A program made the position numbers and the translations under genes. The notes under the pieces were generated by a model, which worked only from the letters and a program-made list of their open reading frames with translations, made no database searches and was not told where the DNA came from. From Copromyces sp. CBS 386.78 (taxonomy: Eukaryota > Ascomycota > Sordariomycetes > Sordariales > Sordariaceae): DNA of 64,000 nt. The stretch spans positions 62,001 to 126,000 of the forward strand of contig MU839177.1 in the NCBI GenBank assembly GCA_030685235.1, in the 5' to 3' direction. Within the stretch, counting starts at the first letter, position 1, and each line of letters begins with the position of its first letter. Shown piece by piece: positions 19,936 to 31,500 of this stretch.

Positions 19936-21073
19936 TCAGTCCCTCATCTGCCTGACATTAATGTTGATGCGCTTGTTCTTCATCCAGCCCCTCCAAGCCT
20001 CATACTTTCCGTCTTCCGCGGGCCAATCCTCCAGCCATTCAGGACAGGTACCCTTGAAGATTTTGGGCACCCCATGCCAGGCAAATCTGGACTCCTTGGT
20101 CATGTAAATGACGTCTCCGGACCGTAACCTTAGCAACAAGAACTTCTTTTCGCTCTTGCCGCTTTCACTTTCTTCGGTCTCCTTTTGGGTTTCCTCCTTC
20201 GACACCTTGCCCCAGTCCTCGGGGCAAATCATAAAGAGAGAATCGCAGCCGATGCTCAAGCTAACCAGGCCTTTGTCGGTTTCCTCTGACACATCCCGGT
20301 GCATCATCATTGTGTCGCCAGGGGTGTAGAAGTTCACAATGGCAGCTTGGGCCAGGGTCTCGGGGAAGAGAGTCTCGAGAAAGCCGGAAATGTCTTTGGG
20401 AAACTCGGGGGGCAGCTCGCCCGGGTAAACGCGATTCGTCCAGTCATACTGACCGCCCAGAGTAACCCAGTGTAGCTTGCGGTTGAAGACTTGCTGAAAG
20501 GTGAGAGGTTTGTGTACAGAAGGATCCTTGGGCTCGAAGCAAGTCTCGGAATCTGGAGGGTAGGAAAAGAAGGAGTCCTGAACGCCTGTTTCGGGATCGA
20601 CGGGCGGGTAGGGGAGCTTGAAATGAAGATGCATGTTGGTCTGGTGATGTGGTTGGTTGAGATCGCGGTGGATGATGTTGCGGAGGAGCGTCTTTTGGAC
20701 CTCTGGGGGAACGATGTTTGGGAGAATCAGGAGACCTTGGGGGGGGCTGGTCAGTAAAGATTCATGAGGGAAAGAGGTCCAAGACTTTGTGTTCACCAGG
20801 CAGAAGAGGATGGTAATAGATCGGGGCGTCCTTGTCTGCGCGGAACTCGGGTGAGTGCTCGGGGCAGATATAGCTGAACGACTTGTTCAAGGTTTCGGTA
20901 GGAATCGAGCCAGCGAGCACAAACTCGGGAGCCTTTTCTGGACTGCGCAAGTCATCGATCTCGGGGCTGTTGATGACAATCTTCTGGTCGACTTTGGCAA
21001 ACGACTTCCACTTGAGTCGCAGCTCATCCGACGGCTGCTCATGCGCATCCAAGTCATGGTGTCCATCCATCAT
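19936..21073 (-). CDS. AlkB-family Fe(II)/2-oxoglutarate dioxygenase (ALKBH1-like), 358 aa
   Basis: Non-haem iron dioxygenase that removes alkyl groups from nucleic acid bases. Exon 1 is 21073-20797, exon 2 is 20735-19936. The 61-bp intron starts GTGAAC and ends AAG; using AAG rather than the nearer CAG is required to keep the frame and gives PLLPGLLILPNIVPPEV, a typical AlkB domain entry. The iron ligands are His238 and Asp240 in MMHRDVSEE and His313 in FAWHGVPKI. The 2-oxoglutarate-binding arginine is in NKRININVRQMRD at the C terminus (Arg348 and Arg354 candidates). The N-terminal 90 residues (LKWKSFAKVDQKIVI, FSYICPEHSPEF) resemble fungal ALKBH1 homologues more than ALKBH2/3. An acidic Lys/Glu/Ser loop (near 270-290) is inserted between strands. 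Start 21073 is chosen over upstream in-frame Mets, which add an unrelated stretch; Met 21070 is equally possible. Confidence 0.92.
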
Positions 21074-22339
21074 TTTGGAGTCGAGTGAATGTGAAGACGA
21101 TGAAGTATGGAACGGAAGATCCGAAAAAAAATTAAAAAGAACAATATGGAACGAAAAACTGTTCTGCGTATATACGGGCATCAATCACACTCGAGCGTGA
21201 CGGTGGTGAATTTGTGGGGAACTGAGTGAAGCTTCAGTGGATGGCCGAGATGCTAACTTTGGGCGTGGAGGTTGAGGCTTGGCGTCTCCGGGGCTGGAGC
21301 CTCTGACGCCACAAGTCAGGGGTAGTCAACAGAGGTGGTGGCTGCCTGCCCCATTCAGGGGACGGGCTCCCGGCAATGAAAGCTTGTATCTTTCAGATCG
21401 ATACCTGAAAACAATGGAAAGGGTGTCGTGGATCTGACGCGAAAATGCGGCATTCACCATCTTGGGACGCGTGCCTTCTCCCTTGCAGTCCAGTGGTTTC
21501 CGTGGCGCCGTCGCGGTCCGCGCTTCTTGTGTTGACACCGATGGCAGGCGCCAATCGTCCCATCTCCAACCACGTCTGAACCCACTGCACTACCTATAGC
21601 GGGCCACCCCCTGAACCACCCGCTAAATCCGGAAAACCATTTGTTGCAATTGAACGACAACTACAACTTGAACTTGGTCAATAAACAACCACTTGCGCCC
21701 ACCGCCTCTCCTTCCTTGAATTTCTCGTCCCTCCACCGTCCCTTAAAAAAGGTGAAGGAAATACAAAGAGCAGGAACAACGGACTACAATTACATCAACC
21801 GCTGCATCCAAGTGTTGGTGCATACAATTCGCCCATCAGCGGCCTCCCGTCCCGCATTCGAGCTCCGCCCAAGACGACCCATCGAAATTCTCACGGCAGC
21901 ATCACGACAAAAAAAGTCAACACCAAAACAAAGTATTTACGGTAGTACTGTAGCCTTTTGGCGGCAACGACGGACGAATCCACCCATTCCATTTTACCAA
22001 TCCGCCACTGCGCTCCTTTGAACACCAATCCCTGGCTGGACCCTGACTCTCCAAGGATCGAGAAAGCGACCCTTCAGTAACGACGCCGGCGGTCACCTTC
22101 TCCGTCTGCCGCCCCACGCTTCTGGGCTTGTCCATCACTGTAATCACAGCACCATAGCGCGCCATAGCATCGTCGTAATCGTCCCCCACCACAACGATCA
22201 CGAATACCAGGCACCACCACGACTAGTTCTCCGACTCCAGTCAAGGTCAATTCTTTTCCTCTAGGGACAGCAGCTAAGATCGAGGATCCTCCAAACCACC
22301 CATCTCAGCATAGCGACCTGGACGGGTAACAGAGGAACC
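21074..22339. other. Shared upstream region of the AlkB and cdc2 genes
   Basis: The AlkB gene (-) and cdc2 (+) are divergent and about 1.27 kb apart, so this region should hold both promoters and 5' leaders. An open frame at 21641-22021 has no family resemblance and probably lies in the cdc2 leader. Confidence 0.5.
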
Positions 22340-23493
22340 ATGGAGAACTATCAGAAGCTAGAAAAGATTGGGGAGGGTACAACATCCCCTTCTCCCATTA
22401 CCCCCTTCCACCTCTCGCTTGCTACCTCTTGATCCCATGCTGACCCTCCACGCTTCGCACAGGAACGTATGGTGTTGTCTACAAGGCCCGCGATTTGGCC
22501 AACAGCGGGCGCATTGTTGCGCTCAAGAAGATCCGTCTCGAAGCCGAAGATGAGGGCGTTCCCTCCACCGCCATCCGCGAAATTTCCCTGCTCAAGGAGA
22601 TGCGCGACCCCAACATTGTGCGCCTCCTCAACATTGTCCACGCCGACGGCGGTCAAGGCCATAAGCTGTACCTTGTCTTCGAGTTTCTCGACCTTGATCT
22701 GAAGAAGTACATGGAGGCTCTTCCTGTCAGCGACGGCGGTAGGGGCAAGGCTCTCCCCGAAGGTACGGGCGCGGGACTGCACAATTTGGGACTGGGTGAG
22801 GATATCATCAAGAAGTTCATGAGCCAGCTTTGCGAGGGCGTCCGATACTGCCACAGCCACCGAGTCCTTCACCGCGATCTTAAGCCCCAGAACCTGCTCA
22901 TCGACCGCGACGGCAACTTGAAGCTGGCGGATTTTGGTCTCGCCCGCGCCTTTGGTGTTCCACTCCGTACCTACACCCACGAGGTCGTCACACTGTGGTA
23001 TCGTGCGCCCGAGATTCTGCTTGGCGGTCGTCAGTACTCGACCGGTGTCGATATGTGGTCCGTCGGCTGCATTTTCGCCGAGATGTGCACACGCAAGCCC
23101 TTGTTCCCCGGTGATTCGGAAATTGACGAGATCTTCAAGATCTTCCGGTACGTCTATGTGGTTACCTTCTCTTGGCACCTCCTTGCTTTTCCCCTTACTC
23201 CATCTTACTGACTTCTGTCCTCCGATAGTCTGCTTGGAACCCCTACTGAGGATATCTGGCCCGGCGTCACATCTTATCCCGACTTCAAGGCATCCTTCCC
23301 CAAGTGGGTACGCGACTACAACGTACCACTCTGCCAGAATCTCGACGACGTCGGTCTGGAGCTTCTTGAAAGTATGCTGGTCTACGATCCTGCGGGCCGC
23401 ATCTCTGCCAAGGCAGCATGCAATCACCCCTACTTTGAGGACTACAACCCCAAGCCAAAGAGCAAATATCGCGACAGCAGCAGGTACGCCTAG
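22340..23493 (+). CDS. cdc2: Cyclin-dependent kinase 1 (Cdc2/CDK1), 328 aa, three exons
   Basis: Master cell-cycle serine/threonine kinase. Exons are 22340-22376, 22463-23147 and 23229-23493. The introns (86 and 81 bp) start GTAC and end CAG/TAG in phases 1 and 2. The glycine loop is GEGTYGVV (11-18) with inhibitory Thr14 and Tyr15, the ATP-binding Lys is Lys34, and the cyclin-binding PSTAIRE helix is perfect at 46-52. HRDLKPQN and DFGLARAF form the catalytic and metal sites, and the activating Thr is in [15 protein letters not shown] roughly 20-residue Gly-rich insertion before the LGLGEDI helix is typical of filamentous-fungal Cdc2. The last codons (KYRDSSRYA) end at TAG 23491-23493. A donor-like GTACGC within them, followed by ACAGCAG at about 23535, could give a different short C terminus. 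Confidence 0.96.
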
Positions 23494-25653
23494 GGGCCTT
23501 CGCCAATGTCGATGAATGAGCATCATGGCAACAGCAGATCGACTATCCAAGCTCTGAAGCCGGCTGCTTAGGCTCAGTCGGATCTCTGTGACATTTGTTG
23601 GGGTAGTAATAGCGAGTGACGCCGACACACCGAACCGGTGACAGGAAAAAACTGTCATTATCAGCACCTGAAGCATATCATAGCATCCCACTTTGCTTTC
23701 AGGATACTCGAAAACATGATTTTCGAATCATCAAAATACCCATACCTACTTCTGTTGTATGTACGATTGTGCTTTTAGGGAACAGCGTTCAAAGGGGTCA
23801 TAGGGTAAAGGGATTACATTGGAATGGAGTTCTGTATTATGAAATCGGTGTTATCTGGAAGATCAAATGGCATTAAAGGGATGATGGGCTTTCTTTTAGC
23901 CCTGGAGCATATTAGGGAGTAGTGGTGAAGTGTACACAGGGAGGAAGAAGAAAGGCAAGACATTGGTGATTCAATACATCTCGCATGTACATACTCTCAC
24001 TTTTTAAACACTGGTCCTTCGCTCGAAAACGCGGAGTGATGCCGGTTGTTTTCTTCATCTCCCATATGTCCCCTTTCTTTCTCCCTGCTTGCTGCCTGCC
24101 GGCACCGTTTGATTTCCCCTTGTTCGTTTTTTGACTGATTCTTGTTCTGCGCAGGTCTCATACCATCCGCCACCCAATATTCTTCTCTGCTAACTCCTCA
24201 AAAGCAGGCCATTCGATGGGACTGCGGTCATTGTCACGCTGACAGCAGTGATGAATGATACACTTCAAAGCCCAACCGACTCGAACTTTCACCAAGTGGT
24301 TGGCTCCAAACACCTCGGCTGTGAAGGAACATTGCATGGGTGCATCCATCGCGACTCAACATGCCGGATCAGACCGCCTTGGGAACTCTATACCTGCAAT
24401 GCGCTGACTGAGGCTCCATCTAGGATCCGATGGTTCACACTTCCATCGGGCCGAACCGTTTTGCCCCATTCAACACTTTCAGCAGTCAGACGTACCTAAC
24501 AGAACCTACTAGCTTGAAGGAAAAAAGGGCTGACGGAAGGGGGAGGACGAAATGAACCGCTAATTTTGTGCATAATTCACTAAACGTCATCGGCCAATTG
24601 GCAGCTGTGATCACGTAGGACTGCGTGGTTGTTGCCTAGAGGTACACTAGAGCTATCGCTTTTGTGTAACCGAACTCAGACGTTCGGGTGTTGATGTAAG
24701 CCCTTGATCCTTTTGGTGAGTTTAGTCAAGAGTAAGCCATTTTCTTCTTGGCTTTGTCATGGAGAAATTGGAGACGTTGGAAAGGCTGGAAAGGTTGATG
24801 AGTAAGGGACCTAAGTTGAGGTGGTGCGCACTATAGAGTTTTCTGGAGACGAGCTAGGTTTAAGGTAACATGTCGCGACTATGGAACGTAAATGGACCTA
24901 TGAGAGTCTTTGGGGGATGGTCATGAGAAAACACTTTGAGAAGACGACTATGTAATGGCCGCTAATCTATGGTGAGATGTGGGCTTGTGTCACATTGATG
25001 TTGTGTCAACATCGATGTGAAGGAACTATGGTCAAGCAAAATGCCCAAATGTAAGTTCAGGAACTTCCTGCTCCCGCTACAGTTTTGGTAAATGTAACAG
25101 GATGAAGTCGATGAGAGCTGGAACTCCATTCAACCTCGTCATGAGGGTATTCGAATGCGAACACTCTGGGTTTGAAGATCACCTCAACGGAACAAAGTAA
25201 CTGAAGCAAACGCGAAAGTAAGATACCTATTTTGTTTTATTTACCTTACTTGCAAATCTCAATTCCTTGAGGTTAACGTGAGAAAGCTTGCTCTACATTG
25301 CTGCTCACCTCCTCTGAGGACCTTCCGATCTAACGTGCTGGACGTTTCTAACTAGAAACTCCGAGACTCGTACCTGCATGTCAAGTCTTAAATTGCCTGT
25401 TCCTTCCAGCTGATGTAAGATGTTGTGGACTGACTAAGGACTGCGTTCATATCTAGAAGATGCGTTCATACCGCCTGGAAAATTGCAATATCGGAATTCA
25501 GTGTAATGTTGACTGCCTAATCTTTTGCTACCGATACGACATTCCCGTTCCGGAAGTATGTTGATGATGCAGGGGGGTATTGTTGACGAAGAGGCTTGGT
25601 GTCGAGGAGTGTCGTTGGGAGTTGGTCTGGTTCAGAGTCATCCACGAATTTGT
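23494..25653. other. Intergenic between cdc2 and the secreted-protein group
   Basis: About 2.2 kb with no supportable coding region. The left part should hold the cdc2 3' untranslated region. The right end leads into the promoter of the first secreted protein. Confidence 0.45.
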
Positions 25654-25662
25654 TTATAAAAA
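25654..25662 (+). promoter_or_regulatory. TATA box of the first secreted-protein gene
   Basis: TTATAAAAA lies about 135 bp before the start codon at 25796 and is followed by a C/T-rich leader, a normal fungal core promoter layout for a strongly regulated gene. Confidence 0.55.
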
Positions 25663-25795
25663 GCACGAGTCCTCACGACTTTTACCATCTTCAGTTCCTC
25701 ATCACCCAAGCCAACTCACAGAGTCTACTCGCTACAGCCTTTCAATCCCTTAACTTCCAAACCTCTTACCCAAGCTTACATCTTCATTCATCAAT

Positions 25796-26429
25796 ATGCA
25801 GATCATCTCTGTCCTCACTGCCCTCGCGGCCTTCAAGTTTGCCGCTGCCCTCCCCTCGGCCCTTGAAACCGGCATCGTCACACACGTTACCACTGACGAG
25901 ATTCCTGCTGTTTTCAAAGTCTCCAACGAGACCGACATCACTGCCCGCGATGTCGAGAAGCGTGCTAGTTTCGGCGTCTATCTCTGCGCGAACGCTCCAT
26001 GGAAGGAGCCCTGCCAGCACATCACCAGCCAGTCCAACCAGTGCAGTAAGTTCCAACACATATCCAATTAAAATCGTGGTTACTAACCCTTATTGCGCCA
26101 TCCAGTCAAGCTCGATAGCACTCTTGCCGGCCAAGTGTCCTCCGTTGGTCCCGACCAGGGAGCTTACTGCCGCTTCTTCTTGTATGTGGATAACCAGCCC
26201 CTTTCCGCCCTACCATTAACATTCTTCTCCGCCTTCCCCTGTTCCGACTGGTCTTGCCTCTGACATGAACTAATGGGTTGATAGCTCCGACAACTGCGTC
26301 GACAACAATGGCTGCGAACACTTTGACCTCACGGCTCCTGGCTACTCCGACCTGAGCCTGCTTGGCCCCAGCTGCAATGGTAAATACCCTAACGACAGGG
26401 TGCGCAGCTACTTCTGCGTCCAGGCTTAA
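25796..26429 (+). CDS. Small secreted eight-cysteine protein, copy 1, 156 aa, three exons
   Basis: Exons are 25796-26045, 26106-26181 and 26285-26429; introns of 60 and 103 bp start GTAAGT and GTATGT, in phases 1 and 2. The protein starts with a signal peptide (MQIISVLTALAAFKFAAALP), then a propeptide of about 35 residues ending DVEKR, a Kex2-type cleavage site. The mature part of about 100 residues begins ASFGVYLC and has eight cysteines. They sit in VYLC, KEPC, NQC, GAYC, DNC, NGC, GPSC and RSYFC. Repeated aromatic strands (FGVYLCANAP, AYCRFFF, VRSYFCV) suggest a compact beta fold stabilised by disulphides, possibly beta/gamma-crystallin-like; that is inference. Copy 2 at 27522-28203 has the same cysteine spacing, intron positions and a middle exon of identical length (76 bp). 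A role as effector, antimicrobial or wall protein is possible but not shown. Confidence 0.88.
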
Positions 26430-27283
26430 TAGTTCTCCCCTGGAGCGGCGCCGATAAGACAGCAGTGGATGCTGGATTTTCAAGATGAGCTCAGCGAAGG
26501 CTATGGGCGTTGCGACTTTGCAAGCGGGTGTATGAAAAGAAATCCTGAAAAGAACGCGGGCGTGGCCACGCCGTGCATTTGGATCAGGATTCCCTTCAAA
26601 CTTCTGACTGCGAGGTCACGGTACAGTGGAGGTATTCTGGACGCCTGGTAGAGTTCTTGGCTTGATGTGTTTCTTTATAATGTCTTATACCTGCCTCTAG
26701 TCACTCATTAGCTTAAAATTCACACGGGATCCCTTTTATCAACGCCTTTATAAGTTACCATAAAGTACCTAGTCTTCAAGACCTGATGTTTGACGCTTTT
26801 CATTCCGTTATAACTTTCCGCACGGGTTATTCTGCCTTCTAAACTTCAGTAGCAGCTGTCTCGCATGTCGAGTGGGTGGCGACACTCCTTCACCATCCGT
26901 TAAATGTAGGTACCTACCGTGATTGCTAATCAAATTTATGTCCGACGTACCTGCCTAGATAGGTAGAGGTGGGTAGCTTACAGAAGAAGGGTGGTGGAGG
27001 CCGGATGGGGACGGGGGGTGGAAGGAACTACCGCTGATGTCGCGCGGTCGTAATCAGCGATTGAAGCGCTCCCAGCAATACACCGCAAACTGAGGTTTAA
27101 GCTTCTTGAATGAAATGGAGAGAGGCATAACGGGCTTCATTAGCGTATTAAACTCTTGCTATTGTCCTATGCCGCTCCAAACGTATGCCGGTCTCTCTCT
27201 GAGGAGACCAATGAGAGCCCAGACGCCGCTGGTTGACCCATGATCCAAGAAATTCAAACAACAAAGACACCAGGATTGAGTTG
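26430..27283. other. Intergenic between secreted copies 1 and 2
   Basis: Contains the copy 1 3' flank, part of which (26545-26739) is repeated after the dead third copy. The remainder shows no gene. Confidence 0.5.
26545..26739 (+). repeat. 3' flank repeat, copy A
   Basis: This stretch, starting about 115 bp after the copy 1 stop codon, aligns with 28568-28750 after the relic third copy. The best-kept part surrounds the perfect 14-bp palindrome GGCGTGGCCACGCC at 26559-26572 and continues through ACTTCTGAC and GCGAGG. Weaker matches run to GATCCCTTT. It shows that copies 1 and 3 arose by segmental duplication. Confidence 0.8.
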
Positions 27284-27290
27284 TATAAAG
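27284..27290 (+). promoter_or_regulatory. Probable TATA box of the second secreted-protein gene
   Basis: TATAAAG about 230 bp before the start codon at 27522. The leader between them contains a 19-base T run (27458-27476). Confidence 0.4.
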
Positions 27291-27521
27291 TTTCATAAAT
27301 GAACAATGGAAAACTTTGCTCCTCTGTACCCGACCGTCTCTTTGTTGGATTTTCTTTGCCCGTGAGGTTTATTACCTCCATGTTATGTTTAGCCTCACTG
27401 CATCGCTGCTCAAACACAATATCTTTTCCACAGCGTTCCCGTTTCTTGCCCCTTTTCTTTTTTTTTTTTTTTTTTTCCAAACATCCTGTCCACCAAAAAC
27501 AGCTCCAGGCATCACATCACG

Positions 27522-28203
27522 ATGAAGATTATCTCAGTCCTCACTGCCCTCGCGGCCTTCAAAATTACCGCCGCCCTTCCTTCGAGCCCAGAGACCGGTG
27601 TCGCTACATATACTCGTGTCGACCCTGCCGATATTCCTGCGGCGTACAAGATCGGCGCATCCAAGGAGACCGACCTCGCTGCTCGCCGTATTGATGAGAA
27701 TATCACTTCTGGCCGTTTCGGTATTTATATTTGCACGGAAGCTGAATTCAAGGGCATCTGCTGGCACATAGTTACCAACCTCGTCAAGCAATGCAGTATG
27801 TTTCAATTTGAAGTTTGAACCGACCGACGACCAGAGATTGGGCCACAGTGAGCAGTTCGGCTAATACTTACTCTACACCACCTCCCAGGCATCATCGATC
27901 ACCCCTTAACCGCCAACATATCTTCTCTGGGCCCCGATCGAGGAAGCAAGTGCCGTTTTTTCATGTAGGTCGAATTGTGATGTCAATAGTCCGGTACATG
28001 CAAGTAAATTGTGGATGGATGGACTAACTTGGTAAAATTCTGTCAATAGTAGCACCGATTGCTACGAAGATGATGATTGCTGGTATTTTGACGCAGTCTA
28101 TCCCGGGATTTCCAATTTGGACAAAGGGACAGCTTGCGGCAGGGGGAACAGAAGCGACAATTTTAACAATAGAATCTGGAGCTATTGGTGCGACGTCGCT
28201 TGA
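27522..28203 (+). CDS. Small secreted eight-cysteine protein, copy 2, 167 aa, three exons
   Basis: Exons are 27522-27795, 27889-27964 and 28050-28203; introns of 93 and 85 bp start GTATGT and GTAGGT, each with a CTAAC or CTAAT branch-like site, and phases match copy 1. The signal peptide (MKIISVLTALAAFKITAALP) is nearly the same as in copy 1, including the DNA encoding ISVLTALAAFK. The propeptide has a dibasic ARR site, with a further GR just before the mature core FGIYIC. All eight cysteines are kept (YIC, GIC, KQC, SKC, TDC, DDC, TAC, YWC), while most other residues differ, so the core scaffold is conserved and its surface diverged. One sequon (NRS) appears near the C terminus. The protein is clearly a paralogue of copy 1; target and role are unknown. 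Confidence 0.88.
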
Positions 28204-28342
28204 TGTTACTGAACTACTCTAGGTATACACCTTCCAGGAAGTAGTATCACCGGCCCTCCATGGCGAGGTGTCCAGGGCATTTTGGGCGCCTCTTTCTCCC
28301 TTCTTCTCTTCCCGGAACCTCATCGATTCTTTTAGCCAGCCA

Positions 28343-28522
28343 GCATCTTCGTCAACATAAACTGTGCTGCACCCTCCAAAACTACGACTACCAGCACTTT
28401 GGCGCAGCCTGTCCTAAAGTCAGGGAGCTGAACAAGATGAGAGCCTGTGGCCCCGACTGAACGACAAGGTCAACCCAAACGACAAACTCCGTAGCTACTG
28501 GTGCGTCCAGAACTTAAGGTAG
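28343..28522 (+). pseudogene. Relic of a third eight-cysteine secreted protein
   Basis: Only the last-exon region remains. AACTGTGCTGC matches the DNC start of exon 3 in copy 1, then DYQHFGAACPK and MRACGPD follow. The last 14 codons (NDKLRSYWCVQNLR, stop at 28520-28522) match the end of copy 1 (NDRVRSYFCVQA). A stop after GPD and frame changes break the reading frame, and no signal-peptide exon is found upstream because copy 2 ends only about 140 bp before. The 3' flank also matches that of copy 1. The left boundary is approximate. Confidence 0.72.
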
Positions 28523-31500
28523 GTATTTACAGGGTGGCCCTATAGCAAAAGGCATATGAAGGAGATCTGCAGAAAATGCGGGCGTGGCCACGCCGTGCAT
28601 TTAGATCTGAATTTTGTTCAACTTCTGACCGCGAGGCTAGAATACGGAGGTGTCCTGGAAGCTCGACACCATTGATGACTGGATGTATTTCATTCTCATT
28701 TCTTCTAGGTACTCCAGCATTAGCTTTGAATTCATTGTGATCCCTTTCAGGTCCAATCGGACTTTCTCTTCTTTCAAACTCTCCTATCCTGTCAAATTTC
28801 AGCCCACATGTTCGTTGGGATCACTCACCGAAACACAAATCAGGAACTGTACTTCCCTTGAACCTCCTCCACAGGTATCAAGTTAAGTAGTCACTCTGCA
28901 ACAGCAGCAATGTCACTCCCCAAACTAGCCCATTTGAGCCTCTGTCTTCACCGCTTCGAACACCAGCCAGCTCATCCAGCCAGCCCATCCAGCCAGCCCC
29001 TTATCCACTACACGCCACTGCGTCACCTCGACCTGACAAAACGGGTATCAACGGCTCGCCGGTGTCTGTCTCTTTTCATCTGGCGCTCCCGGAACCAAGT
29101 TGAACAGACTGAAAACATGGGGCGGGTTGTGTAGCTGCCGCACCGACATCGGCGATAGTGTGTAACACAGAGCTGGTTGAGACCACCAAGCAGTAATTTC
29201 CCTTTGGCCGTTTTTGGTGACTGCACTGGGGGAAGTAGTCCTACTTGGGATGAATCAACTTTAAGCTGATTTGTAGTTGGAGGTGATGGATTCGGAACAT
29301 TCCGGTACAAGTGAAGAAACCTGGCACGCCGGAAGTGGAATTATGCTGTGGCGTGCTAGGATTATGCTTGCACAAGGTAAGTAGCTAGGCGCTCGTGGTT
29401 GTGGATTGTGGATCGAGGATGTTTCAGGCGGGTATCGAGATGAGATTGTCGTGAATAGACCATTATCTCAGTCACGTTGGGGAAGTGAGAGGGAAACGAG
29501 AGGTGGTATGTGGTTGAGGGAAGGGGTGTTTTGCTACTGCACCTCGCCGATGATAGCCATCTCGGTGTTTTGTGGTTCATGGAGGCTCACGATCAACGTC
29601 GAGCTTTTTTGCTCGCTGTGAGCAGCGCCTTCGTTCAATTGCAATGAGCACATAACTGCACCATAGGAACTGCACCACGCAACTCTCAATTTCAATGTAC
29701 TGTACTGCAAGGTCGGCAAGCCCTGCGATGAAATCAAGGCTGCCATGCGGATTTGCGGCGTAGTCCGGCTGGGGACGAAATTTATTAGTGTAATTCGATC
29801 ACGATCTAATTCAACGGTTGAGCGCTGTGAGCCAAAGTCATGTCGCACAATGTCCTGACCATTTACCTTTTCGGGACTGGAACACAGTCATTAACAAGAA
29901 GCAACCGTTGAGCCAGTGACACCTTCCTCTCAACTACCATTTCACTCAAGAGCACTTAGCTAAGCGTCAACTGAACCTGACGATCTTGAATCTTCAGCTA
30001 CATGCGTCATTGCCATAAGTCGCTCACTGTCCAGTGCATCTGTAAGCTTGGCGCGGTAGCTCAACACCATGATTTTGTTAGCGGTGGCTTTGAAATGAGT
30101 GCCGGCGATGCATTGAGCATCATCGGACGTTTCTGGGCTGCTGCATCCGAGTTCTTCAATTCGACACTGTACTCGCTGCACTCACAGGATGCATCTCATA
30201 TCCTATCCGTCGAGTTCTGCTATTTTGGATCATGGTCCTTCAACTGTTTATTCATCCGTCAATCGACTCCAGCCGTAGACCTAAACACTGGTCCCAACGG
30301 TCGGTGATGACATCCGTCCCGTCCCGACCTGGGCCGATGATGGTCAGAAAGGAAATTGGCTTACCATAATTAGACTAGAGCACCCTGACCGCATCTCGGG
30401 CTTCAACCCCGACCGCCACTCCGGCTCTGATAAACGCCTGCAACGTCTACAGTCCGCGACAACATATCTAAGTCATGATAACTTACCATGACTGGGGTCA
30501 GTGATGGCCTTGGAAGGATCACTCAACCACGTTGTTGGGTCCCCAACTGTCATCCCCCCTCACGGACCGGGGTGAAAACTAGTTGCAGATCGCCCTCAGC
30601 CCTACCAAGTAGTGTATGTATCAACCTGCCTCCCTGCCTCCCTGCCAACCTCCCAGGCAAACTTGCATTTCGTGCATCGCCATCATCATCGCCATCGCTA
30701 ACCCGTCAAGTGTCAACTGCACAGTAAACTGAGCCGAGCAAGGATCAGATCGCATGTTCCAACGTCGCTTCAGTTCCAACTTTCGAAAACGTCGAAGAAG
30801 GATTCTCAACCGTTGGACCTGTCATTTCCAAAGTCGCATATCAAGAATCCTTTTCCATCCTTCTCCAACCATCAATTTTATTTTTCCACATTACCGCATT
30901 CCACGACTGCCCCCCGGGTCCCAACGAACTTCATGTTCCAACGCAACGGACCTCTATACCTGTAGGTACCTACCTACTTATTCTTGATTACTCTTTGCGC
31001 CGGACATATCGTACAGTAGGTAGTGTAAATGCAAACAACAACCAAAACAACAAACGCGCGCCTATGAGAATTAAGCCTGCCAGCAAGCGGCGTCAGCGGC
31101 GCGGTAAAGAGCGGTAAGAAGGATCCGGATGTTAGGTAATTGGGCGCTTTGCTGGTAACTATAGTAAGCGTAATTACCGATGGGCGTTTAAATCCCGGGG
31201 CACCACTCAGCATTTGTTGTTGGCTTGTTGCTGTAGTTAGCGAAGCGACAAGCGGTAATTGGTTGGTTCGCGCCAACGGGCAGTAAGAAGTCCGATCTGA
31301 CGTTGGGGTAAATTGAAGGTGCGGTCTAAATCGATTGCATGGAATTTGAAGAACTCGCAGCCAGTGCTTTTCAAATTAAAAGTGTCTTTTGATGCGATTG
31401 TTTGAGCCGGGATGGGCAGTGGACAGCGGCCCCCAGATGTCGTCCGATATTTTTAAGTTTAGTCCGGGGTCCCGGCCAGGAACGGTGCCTGACCCGACCA

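Noticed and set aside
22934..23515. 193-codon plus-strand ORF overlapping cdc2
   Set aside because: Out-of-frame shadow of the kinase; the cdc2 frame carries all catalytic motifs.
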